Shown: positions 19,328 to 28,542, counted from the stretch's first letter. The stretch is DNA of 64,000 bases from an uncultured Acidimicrobiales bacterium (GCA_937997485.1 CALKTH010000009.1:62001-126000), one strand, 5' to 3'. A program made the numbers and translations. The notes: a model not told the origin generated them from the letters alone.

Positions 19328-20188
19328 CTAGTCGGCCGGAAGGTCATCTCCCGAGTGAAGCGTGAGGCCTTCGACCGCAGCGAGGACCTCGAGGTCGGGA
19401 CCGGCGAGAGAACGAGCATGTTCGGTCGCCTCAGCGACCCACCCGTCGTCGTGCCCGGGGTCGTGATGGAAAAGCACAAGACGTTTGGCGCCAGACTCCC
19501 GGGCCACGGCAACAGCGAAGTCGACAGTGCTGTGCCCCCAGTGCGACTTGGTCGTGAACTCCTCAGCGTCGTATTGCGCGTCGTGGATCAACACGTCCAC
19601 ATCTCGGCAAAGCTCCACCACCGACGCGGGCACCGTGAGGCTGCCGTCGATGGGCTGCTGGTGGTCGCTGAGATAGGCCACCGATCCGGTCCCGTTTTGA
19701 ATCCGATAGCCGTTGGTCCGCCCAACGTGTTCGATCGGAGCGACGGTGACTTCGACCGAACCGATCGTCATCACGTCTTGGCTCGTCTCGATGAAGTCCA
19801 CCGTTCCCGGCAGGATCTCCAGGTCGACCGGAAAGAGGGGCGGGCTGATGAAGGTCTCGAACGCTGACCGGAGGGTCTGTTCGTTCTCCTGTTCCGGGCC
19901 GACGACGGTGAGACGGGAGTCGGGACGGAGGACGGGGACGAAGAACGGCAGGCCTTGCACATGATCCCAGTGCAGGTGGGTGACGAGAGCTGTGCCGGTG
20001 AAGGGCGAGTCGCCGAGCTCTTTCATTATTTCCATGCCGAGGTACCGCAGGCCGGTTCCGAGGTCGAGAATGATCGGGGCCTCGTCGCCGACTCGGACCA
20101 GCACGCACGACGTGTTGCCACCCACACCGCGGGTTTCGTCGCAGGCGCACGGCGTCGAACCACGAACCCCGAAAAAGCTGATCTCCAT
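19328..20188 (-). CDS. MBL-fold metallohydrolase
   Basis: MEISFFGVRGSTPCACDETRGVGGNTSCV; THLHWDHVQGLPFF; DAQYDAEEFTTKSHWGHSTVDFAV. Confidence 0.9.
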   Translation of the reverse strand: MEISFFGVRGSTPCACDETRGVGGNTSCVLVRVGDEAPIILDLGTGLRYLGMEIMKELGDSPFTGTALVTHLHWDHVQGLPFFVPVLRPDSRLTVVGPEQENEQTLRSAFETFISPPLFPVDLEILPGTVDFIETSQDVMTIGSVEVTVAPIEHVGRTNGYRIQNGTGSVAYLSDHQQPIDGSLTVPASVVELCRDVDVLIHDAQYDAEEFTTKSHWGHSTVDFAVAVARESGAKRLVLFHHDPGHDDGWVAEATEHARSLAGPDLEVLAAVEGLTLHSGDDLPAD

Positions 20189-20280
20189 CATGCGGCTAGT
20201 GGTCTCCCCGACTCGCAACCTCGTCCGAACGTAGTTCGCTCAGTTCGCCGCGTCAGCCCTGTGTGAATAAGGTCTCACCG

Positions 20281-21741
20281 ATGACTGTCACCGAGGCCTC
20301 CACCAAGCCGGCGTTGCCTGATGGCTTCATTGCCATCGTCAAGAAGGACTGTCCCACATGTGAGCTCGTTGTTCCCGTGCTTCGGCAACTCGAGTCCGAG
20401 GGCGTCTCGCTGACCACGTACACCCAGGACGATCCAGCGTTTCCCGCCCAATTGGCGTCAGTCGTCGACGACACCGATCTTGCGGTCTCGTGGCACCACG
20501 ACATCGAGACCGTGCCGACGCTCTTGCGGGTCGAAGCTGGCACGGAAACAGCTCGGACCGTCGGCTGGTCCCGAGAACAGTGGGAAGCATTCACCGCTGT
20601 GACCGGGCTCGGGGCCGAATTGCCAGAGCAGCGACCGGGTTGCGGTTCGCTCTCGGTCGACCCGAACCTCACCGACGAGCTCACGGTCCGATTCACGGGC
20701 TCGACGCTGCGGAGCCGACGAATCGAGCTGGCAGCTATGGAAGACGAGATGGAGGCTGCCTTTGATCGCGGCTGGTCTGACGGTCTTCCGGTCGTGCCGC
20801 CCACGGAGGCTCGGGTGCTCCGCATGCTCGAAGGTACGAGCCGGGCTGCCGACGACACGGTCGCCGTGGTTCCGCCCGATCTCCATGAGGTCACGGTCGA
20901 GCAAGTTGCGGTGAACGCCGTGATGGCCGGGTGCAAGCCGGAGTACTTCCCCGTCGTGTTGGCTGCCGTCGAGGCCGCCTGCTCTGACGAGTTCAACATG
21001 CACGGCCTCCTGGCAACGACGTACTTCTCGGGCCCGATCGTTGTGGTGAACGGCCCGATCGCTGAGCGAATCGGCATGAACAGTGGCGGCAACGTCTTCG
21101 GGCAGGGCAACCGAGCCAACCTCACTATCGGACGCGCGCTCCAACTCGTCGTCCGCAACCTCGGCGGCGGTCGACCGGGCGGCGTGGACATGGCGCTCAT
21201 GGGCACGCCGGGCAAGCTCGGCATGGCCTTTGCCGAGCGGGAAACGGATTCCCCGTTTGCTCCTCTTTCTTCGGACTTTGGGTTCGCGGCCGGTGAGAAC
21301 ACCGTCACGCTGTATGCCGGCCAGGGCCCAACCGCGATCGCCGACCAGCTGTCTCGCACGCCCGAATCACTCGTTCGCACGTTCGCCAAGGCGCTACTGA
21401 ACGAGTGCCACTCGAAGCTGATCATCGGGTTCGACGCCATGCTCGTTGTTGGTCCGGAGCACGGCCGAATCTTTACTGAGGCCGGATGGGACAAGGCTCG
21501 GTTGCGAGCCGAACTCGATCCGCTCCTCATCCGTCCGAGCGACGACCTGCTCCGCGGCGTCGACGGGATCGACGAGGGCTTGCCGGAGGTTTTTGCTGGC
21601 AACGACGTGCCGAAGTTCCGTCCGGGCGGCCTCCAGATCGTGCACGCCGGAGGCGACGCCGGCCTGTTCTCCGCCATCCTCGGCGGCTGGGTTGGTGGCG
21701 CCAAAGGCAGCACCCCAGTGGCGCGAGCCATCGACCTCTAG
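20281..21741 (+). CDS. thioredoxin-fold (CPTC) protein with large C-terminal domain; partner of UGSC selenoprotein
   Basis: N-terminal IVKKDCPTCELVVPVLRQLESEG; C-terminal WSDGLPVVPPTEARVLRML...; 12 bp upstream of the UGSC gene. Confidence 0.75.
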   Translation: MTVTEASTKPALPDGFIAIVKKDCPTCELVVPVLRQLESEGVSLTTYTQDDPAFPAQLASVVDDTDLAVSWHHDIETVPTLLRVEAGTETARTVGWSREQWEAFTAVTGLGAELPEQRPGCGSLSVDPNLTDELTVRFTGSTLRSRRIELAAMEDEMEAAFDRGWSDGLPVVPPTEARVLRMLEGTSRAADDTVAVVPPDLHEVTVEQVAVNAVMAGCKPEYFPVVLAAVEAACSDEFNMHGLLATTYFSGPIVVVNGPIAERIGMNSGGNVFGQGNRANLTIGRALQLVVRNLGGGRPGGVDMALMGTPGKLGMAFAERETDSPFAPLSSDFGFAAGENTVTLYAGQGPTAIADQLSRTPESLVRTFAKALLNECHSKLIIGFDAMLVVGPEHGRIFTEAGWDKARLRAELDPLLIRPSDDLLRGVDGIDEGLPEVFAGNDVPKFRPGGLQIVHAGGDAGLFSAILGGWVGGAKGSTPVARAIDL

Positions 21742-21753
21742 AAGGATGTGACC

Positions 21754-22269
21754 ATGACGATCGTGCTCGACCCCACAGCAGGCAAGGCGGCAGCGTCGAT
21801 CGAGACGGTGCCTCGGCCCGCTTCGCTCGACGGTTTGACCGTTGGACTGCTCGACATCTCGAAGGCTCGAGGCGACAAATTCCTCGACCGACTGGAAGAA
21901 CGTTTGAGTGAGAGGGGCGCCACGGTTGCCCGCTACACCAAGCCGACGTTCGCCAAGCCGGCACCTGTCGATCTCCGACACGAAATCGCCTCGAACTGTG
22001 ATGCGGTGATCGAAGCGCTTGCCGATTGAGGCAGCTGCACGTCGTGCAGTGTGCACGACATCGCAGATCTCGAGCGCCGCGGTGTTCCCGGCGTGTTCGT
22101 TGCCAGCGGCGTGTTCGTCGACGCAGCCCGGACTCAGGGTGAAGCCATTGGCTTCCAGCCTGAACGGGTCTTCGTCGAACATCCCATCCAGGACCGCACC
22201 GACGAGGAAATGGCTGTGATCGCCGACAAGGCCGTCGAAGCGCTCGTCGACAAACTCACCGGCCGCTGA
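21754..22269 (+). CDS. UGSC family selenoprotein (Sec at in-frame TGA 22027-22029)
   Basis: ORF-track pieces 21748-22029 and 22051-22269 share a frame; read through: ...CDAVIEALAD-U-GSCTSCSVHDIADLERRGVPGVFVASGVFVDAARTQ...; RBS aagga at 21742-21746. Confidence 0.9.
22041..22059 (+). promoter_or_regulatory. candidate bacterial SECIS hairpin
   Basis: gtcgtgca-GTG-tgcacgac: perfect 8-bp stem; loop begins 20 nt after UGA with G-U. Confidence 0.75.
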
Positions 22270-22284
22270 CGACCCACCCCCTTG

Positions 22285-22328
22285 GTGGCACCGTTACTTG
22301 TCGCTCTGGCGACACTTCACGGTGCCAC
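22285..22328. repeat. two-tier stem-loop downstream of UGSC gene
   Basis: GTGGCACCGT-tact-TGTCGC-tctg-GCGACA-cttc-ACGGTGCCAC: 10-bp perfect outer stem and 6-bp perfect inner stem. Confidence 0.7.
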
Positions 22329-22392
22329 GAAGGACTCGAGATGCTGGCGCGACGAGCGAAGAGGGGGCGAGGCCTGACAAGATCGATTTCCT

Positions 22393-22803
22393 ATGGCTGT
22401 GACCTCGACTGAAGGAATAGCTGCGCTCGAACGAGTGCGAGCAATCGCGCTCGCTTTGCCGGAGGTGTCCGAGCGGCTGAGCCACGGCACGCCCTCGTTC
22501 TTCATTCGTGGGAAGAAGACGCTGTGCAACGTGTGGGAGAACCACCACGGTGATGGTGAGCTCGCCATTTGGTGTCCCGCTCCGCCGGGCGTGCAGGCAG
22601 ACATCGTCGAGCAGGATCCCGATCGCTTCTATGCGCCGCGCTACGTGGCGCACAACGGGTGGATCGGCATGAGGCTGGGGCAAACAGCAGCCGAAGAGTC
22701 CGTCGACTGGGACGAGGTGGCTTCGGTGCTCGAAGAAGCATTTCGCCACGTCGCACCCAAGACCGTGCTCCGGCAGCTGGACAACCACGAAACCTGCGAG
22801 TGA
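22393..22803 (+). CDS. MmcQ/YjbR family DNA-binding protein
   Basis: LERVRAIALALPEVSERLSHGTPSFFIRGKKTLCNVWENHHGDGELAIWCPAPPGVQ...HNGWIGMRLG. Confidence 0.75.
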   Translation: MAVTSTEGIAALERVRAIALALPEVSERLSHGTPSFFIRGKKTLCNVWENHHGDGELAIWCPAPPGVQADIVEQDPDRFYAPRYVAHNGWIGMRLGQTAAEESVDWDEVASVLEEAFRHVAPKTVLRQLDNHETCE

Positions 22804-22818
22804 CGTCGTTGCGCCGTC

Positions 22819-24518
22819 CTAGCTGATGAGCTCCGGCTCGATTGGTTCCGGTTCAGTCGGATCGAAAAGTGGCAGCTCGTAGACGACAGAATCTGCGACC
22901 TGGTCGGCCAGGCTCCGGTGGAGACGGTCAGAAACGATGGAACCGCCCACGACGATCCACCACGCGACCCAGCTGTAGAGCGTCCACTCGACGATGCCGC
23001 CAGTGAGGCCGGCCGCTAGCAGCAAGAGCAGAAGGACGAGCGGTAGATCTCGCGCAAGCCAGCGAGTGGCGGCCTCCCCGACCTGCAGCGCATCGCCGTT
23101 GCGCGCCCGCAGGGCCGATCGTGTGAGTCGGCGTCCGATCGTGCGCCCAGGCTCGCCGGTGCCCAGCGTGTTGTTGAGAACGGTGAGAACGAGCCCGGCC
23201 ACAGCGATCCATCGCATCTCGGCGATGAGGCCACCGATGATGGCCAAGACCGGGCCAGCAATCACAGCATCGAGGACATTCGCCACGACTCGTCGGCCGA
23301 GTCCGACCACCTGTCCCGCCAACTCATCAACGCCTCCATCAGGACCAAGACCCGTCCGGACCTCCTTGAGGTAGCGCTCCATGATCTCCACGTACCCCGG
23401 ATACGCCACGACCATCCTCTCATTGGCCCACTGGTGCTCGATCGGGTCCTCCATGAGCCGTTGCTTCAGTGCTCCGATCTGCTCATCGTCGAAGTGCTGG
23501 AGATCGAAAGCCTGCGCACGCTCGGCGTAGGGCACCGACTCTTTCGGCGTGACCGGCTGGAGCTCGGTGGGTTCTTCAGAGACGAGGGGAATGCGGCAAT
23601 CTGCGCAAGCCGTGACGTGGACTTCGTACTCATCGCCGCACGACGGGCACCACTTGCTCTGCGTCGCAACGACGGCACGGGAGTCGACATCCGCTGTCTC
23701 GCCTCCGTCCGCATCGTCGACGACATCGACAGCATCGACATCGGTTGGGGGTGTCGAGCCGTCGGGGGCTCCGGAGTCGTCGTCGGACACGGGACAGAAA
23801 GGTACCCGCCGAGCCATTTCATTCCCGTTGGCCGTCACGAATGCTTCGAGATCTCGTCGGCGGTAGAGCACGGTGTCCGCCACCAGATCGTTGATTCCCC
23901 TTCGCTGCGCGTCGAGAAATGCACTGCCGATCACGATCATGAACCAAACCCCGGCGAAGAGCTCCAGCCACGGGCCGATGCCGAGATCAGGCGCTGTCCA
24001 AAGGAGCACAGCGGAGAGAGAGAGGCCGGCGCTTCTCTCATTGACCACCGAACAGTGGCAGCGCGAAGCGTCGCCGGTGACCCGTCCCGCCGGCAGAGGT
24101 CCACGCCGAGGAGCCAGCGTCCGGGTGTGTGTCCCGGGCGACCGAGACCCGCCGTGGCGAAGAGGGCGACAAGGGTCAGCGTGATCGCTGCGCCCACTTC
24201 CTGCCCTTCGAGGCGTTCAGCGATCAAGACGATCGGCGTGAGGACGAGCACGTCGGCGAGATAGATCAGCAAGCGGCGGCGGAGTCGAACCGGTTCCGCG
24301 ACGACGGGCATTGTGAAGCGCTGACCTCGTGGCTTCTTTTCGTAGCGGGCGGCTTCTACCAGGCGAGAAAGCTCACGCTCGTAGCTCGGGAGCGCCGTGA
24401 TTGTTTGGCCGTCGTCCCCAAGCTCATGGGGCACGGGCCTCGTGTCGAGCAGAGCGAACAACCGCTCGCGTCGCACGTCGTCGAGATCGGAGATGTCGAA
24501 CTCGGGGCCCGCTGTCAC
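22819..24518 (-). pseudogene. RDD-family membrane protein with zinc-ribbon insert, frameshifted in a CT repeat
   Basis: ORFs 23937-24518 and 22819-24048 give the two halves of one RDD domain: RRRLLIYLADVLVLTP...ATVRWSMREAPASLS | AVLLWTAPDLGIG...DAQRRGINDLVADTVLYRRRD; frame changes at GA/CT tract 24014-24024. Zn ribbon CPSC...CADC. Sequencing error or phase variation not excluded. Confidence 0.65.
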
Positions 24519-24627
24519 CCGTCTCCATCGCCCGATCCAGACGACGGTTGAATCCGCAAGCGGTCAGAGGCTTGGTGCGACAGGGTGGACCGAGGTGTCG
24601 ACGGCAGCGACGGGGGCGGAAACAGCG

Positions 24628-25485
24628 CTACCGAGGGAGTGCCCAGGCCTCCTTTTCGTGGACAGCCAGGCCATCGAGCAGCAGCGTCGCGGCAACGCGT
24701 CGAGCTCGATCGGGTTCATCCGGCCAACCCATGACCGCTGCGAGATCGTTGTCCCGCACCGAGCCAGAACGAAGGCGATCGATGAGCCTGCCCCTCCCCT
24801 GCCGATCCGACCCCTGGAACGTCGATTGTCCCTTCGATACACCGGCCGAGCCCGAGGCCGGATCCGGCTCGGCGTGCCCGGTCAGGCGCCATGAGCAATC
24901 TGACGAGATCGGGCAATCATCACAGCGTGGTGTCGGTCGACAACGAAGGGCACCGAGTTCCATGATCGCCTGGTTCCACTCCCATCCGAGCCCTGAAGGC
25001 ACCAAGGAATCGGCAAGGTCCTGTGCCGCTCTTGGCTTGAGCGATCGGCCTTCGAGGCGGGCCAGGATGCGCCCGACATTGGTGTCGACGACGGCGTCGT
25101 CCTTCTCGTAGGCGAAGGCCCGAATCGCACGTGCGGTGTACGGGCCGACACCGGGGAGCGCGAGCAGCTCGGTGAGCGAGTGCGGCATGGTGCCACCGTG
25201 TTCGTCTCGTACTGCGATGGCGGCGCGGTGCAAGTTGAGCGCTCGTCGGTTGTAGCCCAGGCCCGCCCACTCATCGATCACATCAGCTGCGGGAGCGTCG
25301 GCGCAGGCCGAGGCCGTGGGAAAACGCTGAAGGAAACGAGGCCAGCGCTCGAGCACCCGGGCGACCTGGGTCTGCTGCAACATGAGTTCGGAGACCAGGA
25401 TCTCCCATGGATCGCGCGTGTGGCGCCACGGGAGATCTCTCCCCTGCTCAGCGAACCAGTCGAGCAACGCTGTGGACGACTTCAC
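24628..25485 (-). CDS. mutY: A/G-specific adenine glycosylase
   Basis: LPWRHTRDPWEILVSELMLQQTQVARV; LPGVGPYTARAIRAFAY; Fe-S Cys CRPTPRCDDCPISSDC. Confidence 0.93.
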   Translation of the reverse strand: MKSSTALLDWFAEQGRDLPWRHTRDPWEILVSELMLQQTQVARVLERWPRFLQRFPTASACADAPAADVIDEWAGLGYNRRALNLHRAAIAVRDEHGGTMPHSLTELLALPGVGPYTARAIRAFAYEKDDAVVDTNVGRILARLEGRSLKPRAAQDLADSLVPSGLGWEWNQAIMELGALRCRPTPRCDDCPISSDCSWRLTGHAEPDPASGSAGVSKGQSTFQGSDRQGRGRLIDRLRSGSVRDNDLAAVMGWPDEPDRARRVAATLLLDGLAVHEKEAWALPR

Positions 25486-25555
25486 ATCACGCTCACTCGC
25501 CCATTCCGTGCGCGTTCAAGGTGCTCAGCGCCCGCTCAACGCGCACAGAACCACA

Positions 25556-26077
25556 TCACTCGGCGTCGTCGGACCAGATGCTGGCGTCATAGGGACGCTG
25601 GCGCACGGGAGCCGCGTCCTTCTTCCACACCAGCACCTTGCGCTTGAAGTAGCAGACTTCCTCGCCACGCTGGTTGAGGCCTTTGGTCTCCACGGCCACG
25701 ATGCCCCGATCGCCCTTGGAGCTCTCTCGCTTGCTGAGCACCCGCGTCTCGGCGTAGATCGTGTCGCCGTGGAACGTCGGTTTGGAGTGCCGGAGTGTCT
25801 CGATCTCCAGATTCGCAATCGCCGCACCCGACACGTCGGCCACGCTCATGCCGAGCACGAGGGAGTACACGAGGTTCCCGACGACGACGTTCTTCCCGTG
25901 GACCGTCTCGTTCTCCGCGAACCACTCGTTGGTATGCAGCGGATGATGGTTCATCGTGATCATGCAGAAGAGGTGATCGTCGTACTCAGTGATCGTCTTC
26001 CCGGGCCAGTGCTTGTAGATGTCGCCGACCTCGAAGTCCTCGAGATAGCGGCCGAAAGGGCGGTCATGCTCGGTCAT
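25556..26077 (-). CDS. MaoC-family dehydratase
   Basis: MTEHDRPFGRYLEDFEVGDIYKHWPGKTITEYDDHLFCMITMNHHPLHTNEWFA; hot-dog fold hydratase motif. Confidence 0.88.
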   Translation of the reverse strand: MTEHDRPFGRYLEDFEVGDIYKHWPGKTITEYDDHLFCMITMNHHPLHTNEWFAENETVHGKNVVVGNLVYSLVLGMSVADVSGAAIANLEIETLRHSKPTFHGDTIYAETRVLSKRESSKGDRGIVAVETKGLNQRGEEVCYFKRKVLVWKKDAAPVRQRPYDASIWSDDAE

Positions 26078-26110
26078 GGCGCCAGATCGTAGGGCGAGAC
26101 GGCAAAGGAA

Positions 26111-26689
26111 ATGGAATGCGTGTGGTTGACTGGGGCGGTGCTGCGTCCCGGTGACCTCGTCTCTGATCTTTCGCTGATCGATCACACTGGCGCTCGCTGG
26201 TCGCCCGCTGGAAATCGATCCGGGCCACTCGTCCTGATCGTCCACCGACATCTCGGTTGACTGCCCTGTCGGGCACACACCGGTGCCGTGCGCAGCCGGA
26301 GGGACGAATTCGAGGCCCGAAACGCCGAGGTTGTTGTCGTCACCTTTGCTTCTCGGGAGCGCCTTTCGTCATATCAGAAGACCTACGGAGCACCGTTTCG
26401 GGTGGTCACGGATGAAGATCTGAGCCTGTACCGACTGCTCGGCTTCGGCAGAACGTCGTTCGCCCGGGTGTGGGGGTGGACAACGATCCGGACCTACGTC
26501 CGCTTGCTTCGGGAGGGTGGAAAGCTGGAAGCCACGCATGGCGACACACGACAATTGGGCGGCAACGCTGTGATCGATCACAACGGCCGCCTGGCATGGG
26601 TCCGCGCTGCGAACGGGCCGGGTGACCGGCCAAGTGTCGATGACATCCTGCAGGCGCTCGACGCGCTGCCGGACGCGGACGCCCGCTAG
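26111..26689 (+). CDS. AhpC/TSA (peroxiredoxin)-like selenoprotein with U-x-x-C (Sec at TGA 26258-26260)
   Basis: Frame open from ATG 26111 through the TGA into ORF 26288-26689: ...DLSLIDHTGARWSPAGNRSGPLVLIVHRHLG-U-LPCRAHTGAVRSRRDEFEARNAEVVVVTFASRERL... Matches RxxGCPxCR-type Prx-like proteins with the first Cys replaced. Start uncertain (also GTG 26120/26138). Confidence 0.85.
26280..26299 (+). promoter_or_regulatory. candidate bacterial SECIS hairpin
   Basis: ccggtgc-CGUGC-gcagccgg with one bulged A and one G-U pair; loop starts 27 nt after UGA, G at loop position 2. A competing hairpin (ggcac/gtgcc) also exists. Confidence 0.45.
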
Positions 26690-26724
26690 CGGCCTGCGGC
26701 GAAGAGCGACGCCACACCGCTTCA

Positions 26725-26738
26725 TTACCCGTAGGTAA
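26725..26738. promoter_or_regulatory. possible TetR-like operator upstream of acyl-CoA dehydrogenase
   Basis: TTACC-CGTA-GGTAA palindrome, 68 bp before ATG 26806. Confidence 0.4.
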
Positions 26739-26805
26739 CTTTCTCGACGCTTGGGTTCTTTTGGGGTTGGCCGCCTGACCCTCGAGTCACCTACCCTTGC
26801 CGACC

Positions 26806-28419
26806 ATGACGACGCCAGATCTGCAAGATGCCTCCGCCGCCATCGACGCCGCCGACCAGGTAATCCGGGGTGCCGTCCGGCATCTCGCCGAGACCAGCTC
26901 AGTCGACGCCGACCAGGTGCTCGCCTACGACATCGCTCACGCTGCAGCCGCGGTGGAGACGGCACGGTCGATGATCGACTACGGCAACAAGGGCGACATC
27001 GAAGCGAAGCTGACGTGCGTGTTCGTCGCTGACGCGGTGGCTGACCTCGGCGCCAAGATCTGGGGTCGCGAGTCTGCGTGGAACTGTGCACCCAACGCTC
27101 TCGATACAACCAGAGCCTTCGTCAGCATCTGGCGAGACCCGGCCACGCTCGCTTCGCTGGCCTTCGAAGACGGCCCACGCCACCTCGACGAAGAATTCGA
27201 TCTCGTGCAGGACACGTTCCGCCGGTTTGCCGAGGAACAGATCAAGCCGCACGCAGAGCACATTCATCGGACGAACGGCGACATTCCCGAATCCATCATC
27301 AATGGCCTGGCCGAGATGGGTCTCTTCGGGCTGTCCATCCCCGAGGAGTTCGGCGGCTTTGCTGGCGGGGGCGAGTCGGACTACTACGGCATGGTCATCG
27401 CAACCGAGGAGCTGAGCCGAGCCTCACTTGGTGCTGGCGGTTCGCTCATCACCCGCCCTGAGATCCTCGCCCGAGCCCTCGAGACCGGCGGCACTCAGGA
27501 GCAAAAGTCAGAGTGGCTGCCCAAGCTGGCCATGGGCGAGATCATGAACGCCGTCGCCGTCACCGAGCCTGATTTCGGATCTGACGTTGCGGGCGTCAAG
27601 GTCACGGCAACGCCCACCGTCGGCGCTGATGGAACCGACGGATGGCTCATCAATGGTGTGAAGACCTGGTGCACGTTTGGCGCCCGAGCCGATGTCCTCA
27701 TGGTGCTCGCCCGGACGGACCCGGACCGCTCCAAGGGGCACCGAGGACTCTCCATCTTCATCGTTCCCAAGGAGCGAGGCGACGGTCACGGGTTCTCACA
27801 GCAGCAGGAGGGCCTGGTCGCCGACACCACCGGCAAGCTGGAGGCTTCCCCGATCGACACCATCGGCTACCGGGGCATGCACTCCTACGAGATTTCATTT
27901 GAGAATTGGTTCGTACCGGACGCCAACTTGATCGGTCAGGAAGCCGGACAGGGTCGCGGCTTTTACTACCAGATGGCCGGGTTCGAGAACGGCCGACTGC
28001 AGACGGCTGCTCGTGCCGTCGGCGTGATGCAGGCCGCCTACGAGGCAGCGAAGGACTACGCCGAGAATCGTGTCGTGTTCGGCTCACCGATCTCCGAGTA
28101 CCAGCTGACCCGGGCCAAGCTCGCTCGTATGGCTGCCATCATCCAGGCCTCCCGCCAATTCGCATACTCCGTGGGAGTACTGATGGCCAAAGGCGAGGGA
28201 AAGATGGAAGCGACGCTGATCAAGGCCTACGTCTGCAAGGCGGCCGAATGGGTCACCCGCGAGGCGCTCCAGATCCACGGCGGCATGGGCTACGCGGAAG
28301 AGTACGACGTGAGCCGCTACTGGGTCGATGCCCGAGTGCTCAGCATCTTCGAAGGGGCGGATGAGACGCTCTGCCTCAAGGTGATCGCTCGATCACTGGT
28401 GAACGACGCCAAGGCCTGA
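26806..28419 (+). CDS. acyl-CoA dehydrogenase with N-terminal extension (methylsuccinyl-CoA dehydrogenase-like)
   Basis: ~100-aa N-terminal helical extension; AVTEPDFGSDVAGVKVTA; QIHGGMGYAEEYDVSRYWVDARVLSIFEGADE. Confidence 0.85.
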   Translation: MTTPDLQDASAAIDAADQVIRGAVRHLAETSSVDADQVLAYDIAHAAAAVETARSMIDYGNKGDIEAKLTCVFVADAVADLGAKIWGRESAWNCAPNALDTTRAFVSIWRDPATLASLAFEDGPRHLDEEFDLVQDTFRRFAEEQIKPHAEHIHRTNGDIPESIINGLAEMGLFGLSIPEEFGGFAGGGESDYYGMVIATEELSRASLGAGGSLITRPEILARALETGGTQEQKSEWLPKLAMGEIMNAVAVTEPDFGSDVAGVKVTATPTVGADGTDGWLINGVKTWCTFGARADVLMVLARTDPDRSKGHRGLSIFIVPKERGDGHGFSQQQEGLVADTTGKLEASPIDTIGYRGMHSYEISFENWFVPDANLIGQEAGQGRGFYYQMAGFENGRLQTAARAVGVMQAAYEAAKDYAENRVVFGSPISEYQLTRAKLARMAAIIQASRQFAYSVGVLMAKGEGKMEATLIKAYVCKAAEWVTREALQIHGGMGYAEEYDVSRYWVDARVLSIFEGADETLCLKVIARSLVNDAKA

Positions 28420-28542
28420 CCACCCGTCTCGCGGTGCCGCCGTGTCGCCCCAAGGCGGCCGGGCACCGGTTGACCATCCCGTCTGATCCAATTGGTTCAG
28501 GCGACCCATCTCGTTTCGGGGCAGCTCGGCCGATAGGAGTAC

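Noticed and set aside
20253-21731. 492-aa antisense ORF
   Set aside because: Mirrors the sense thioredoxin/UGSC-partner gene; Ser/Arg/Pro-rich with no recognisable family.
21748-22029. ORF treated as a complete 93-aa gene
   Set aside because: It is the N-terminal half of the UGSC selenoprotein; the frame continues coherently through the TGA.
24288-24302. ggttcgactcc on minus strand, T-arm-like
   Set aside because: Inside the RDD gene; no cloverleaf.
26272-26287. Hairpin ggcac-acaccg-gtgcc as SECIS of the Prx-like gene
   Set aside because: Loop starts A-C with no G in the first two positions; the 26280-26299 fold fits the rules better, though neither is certain.
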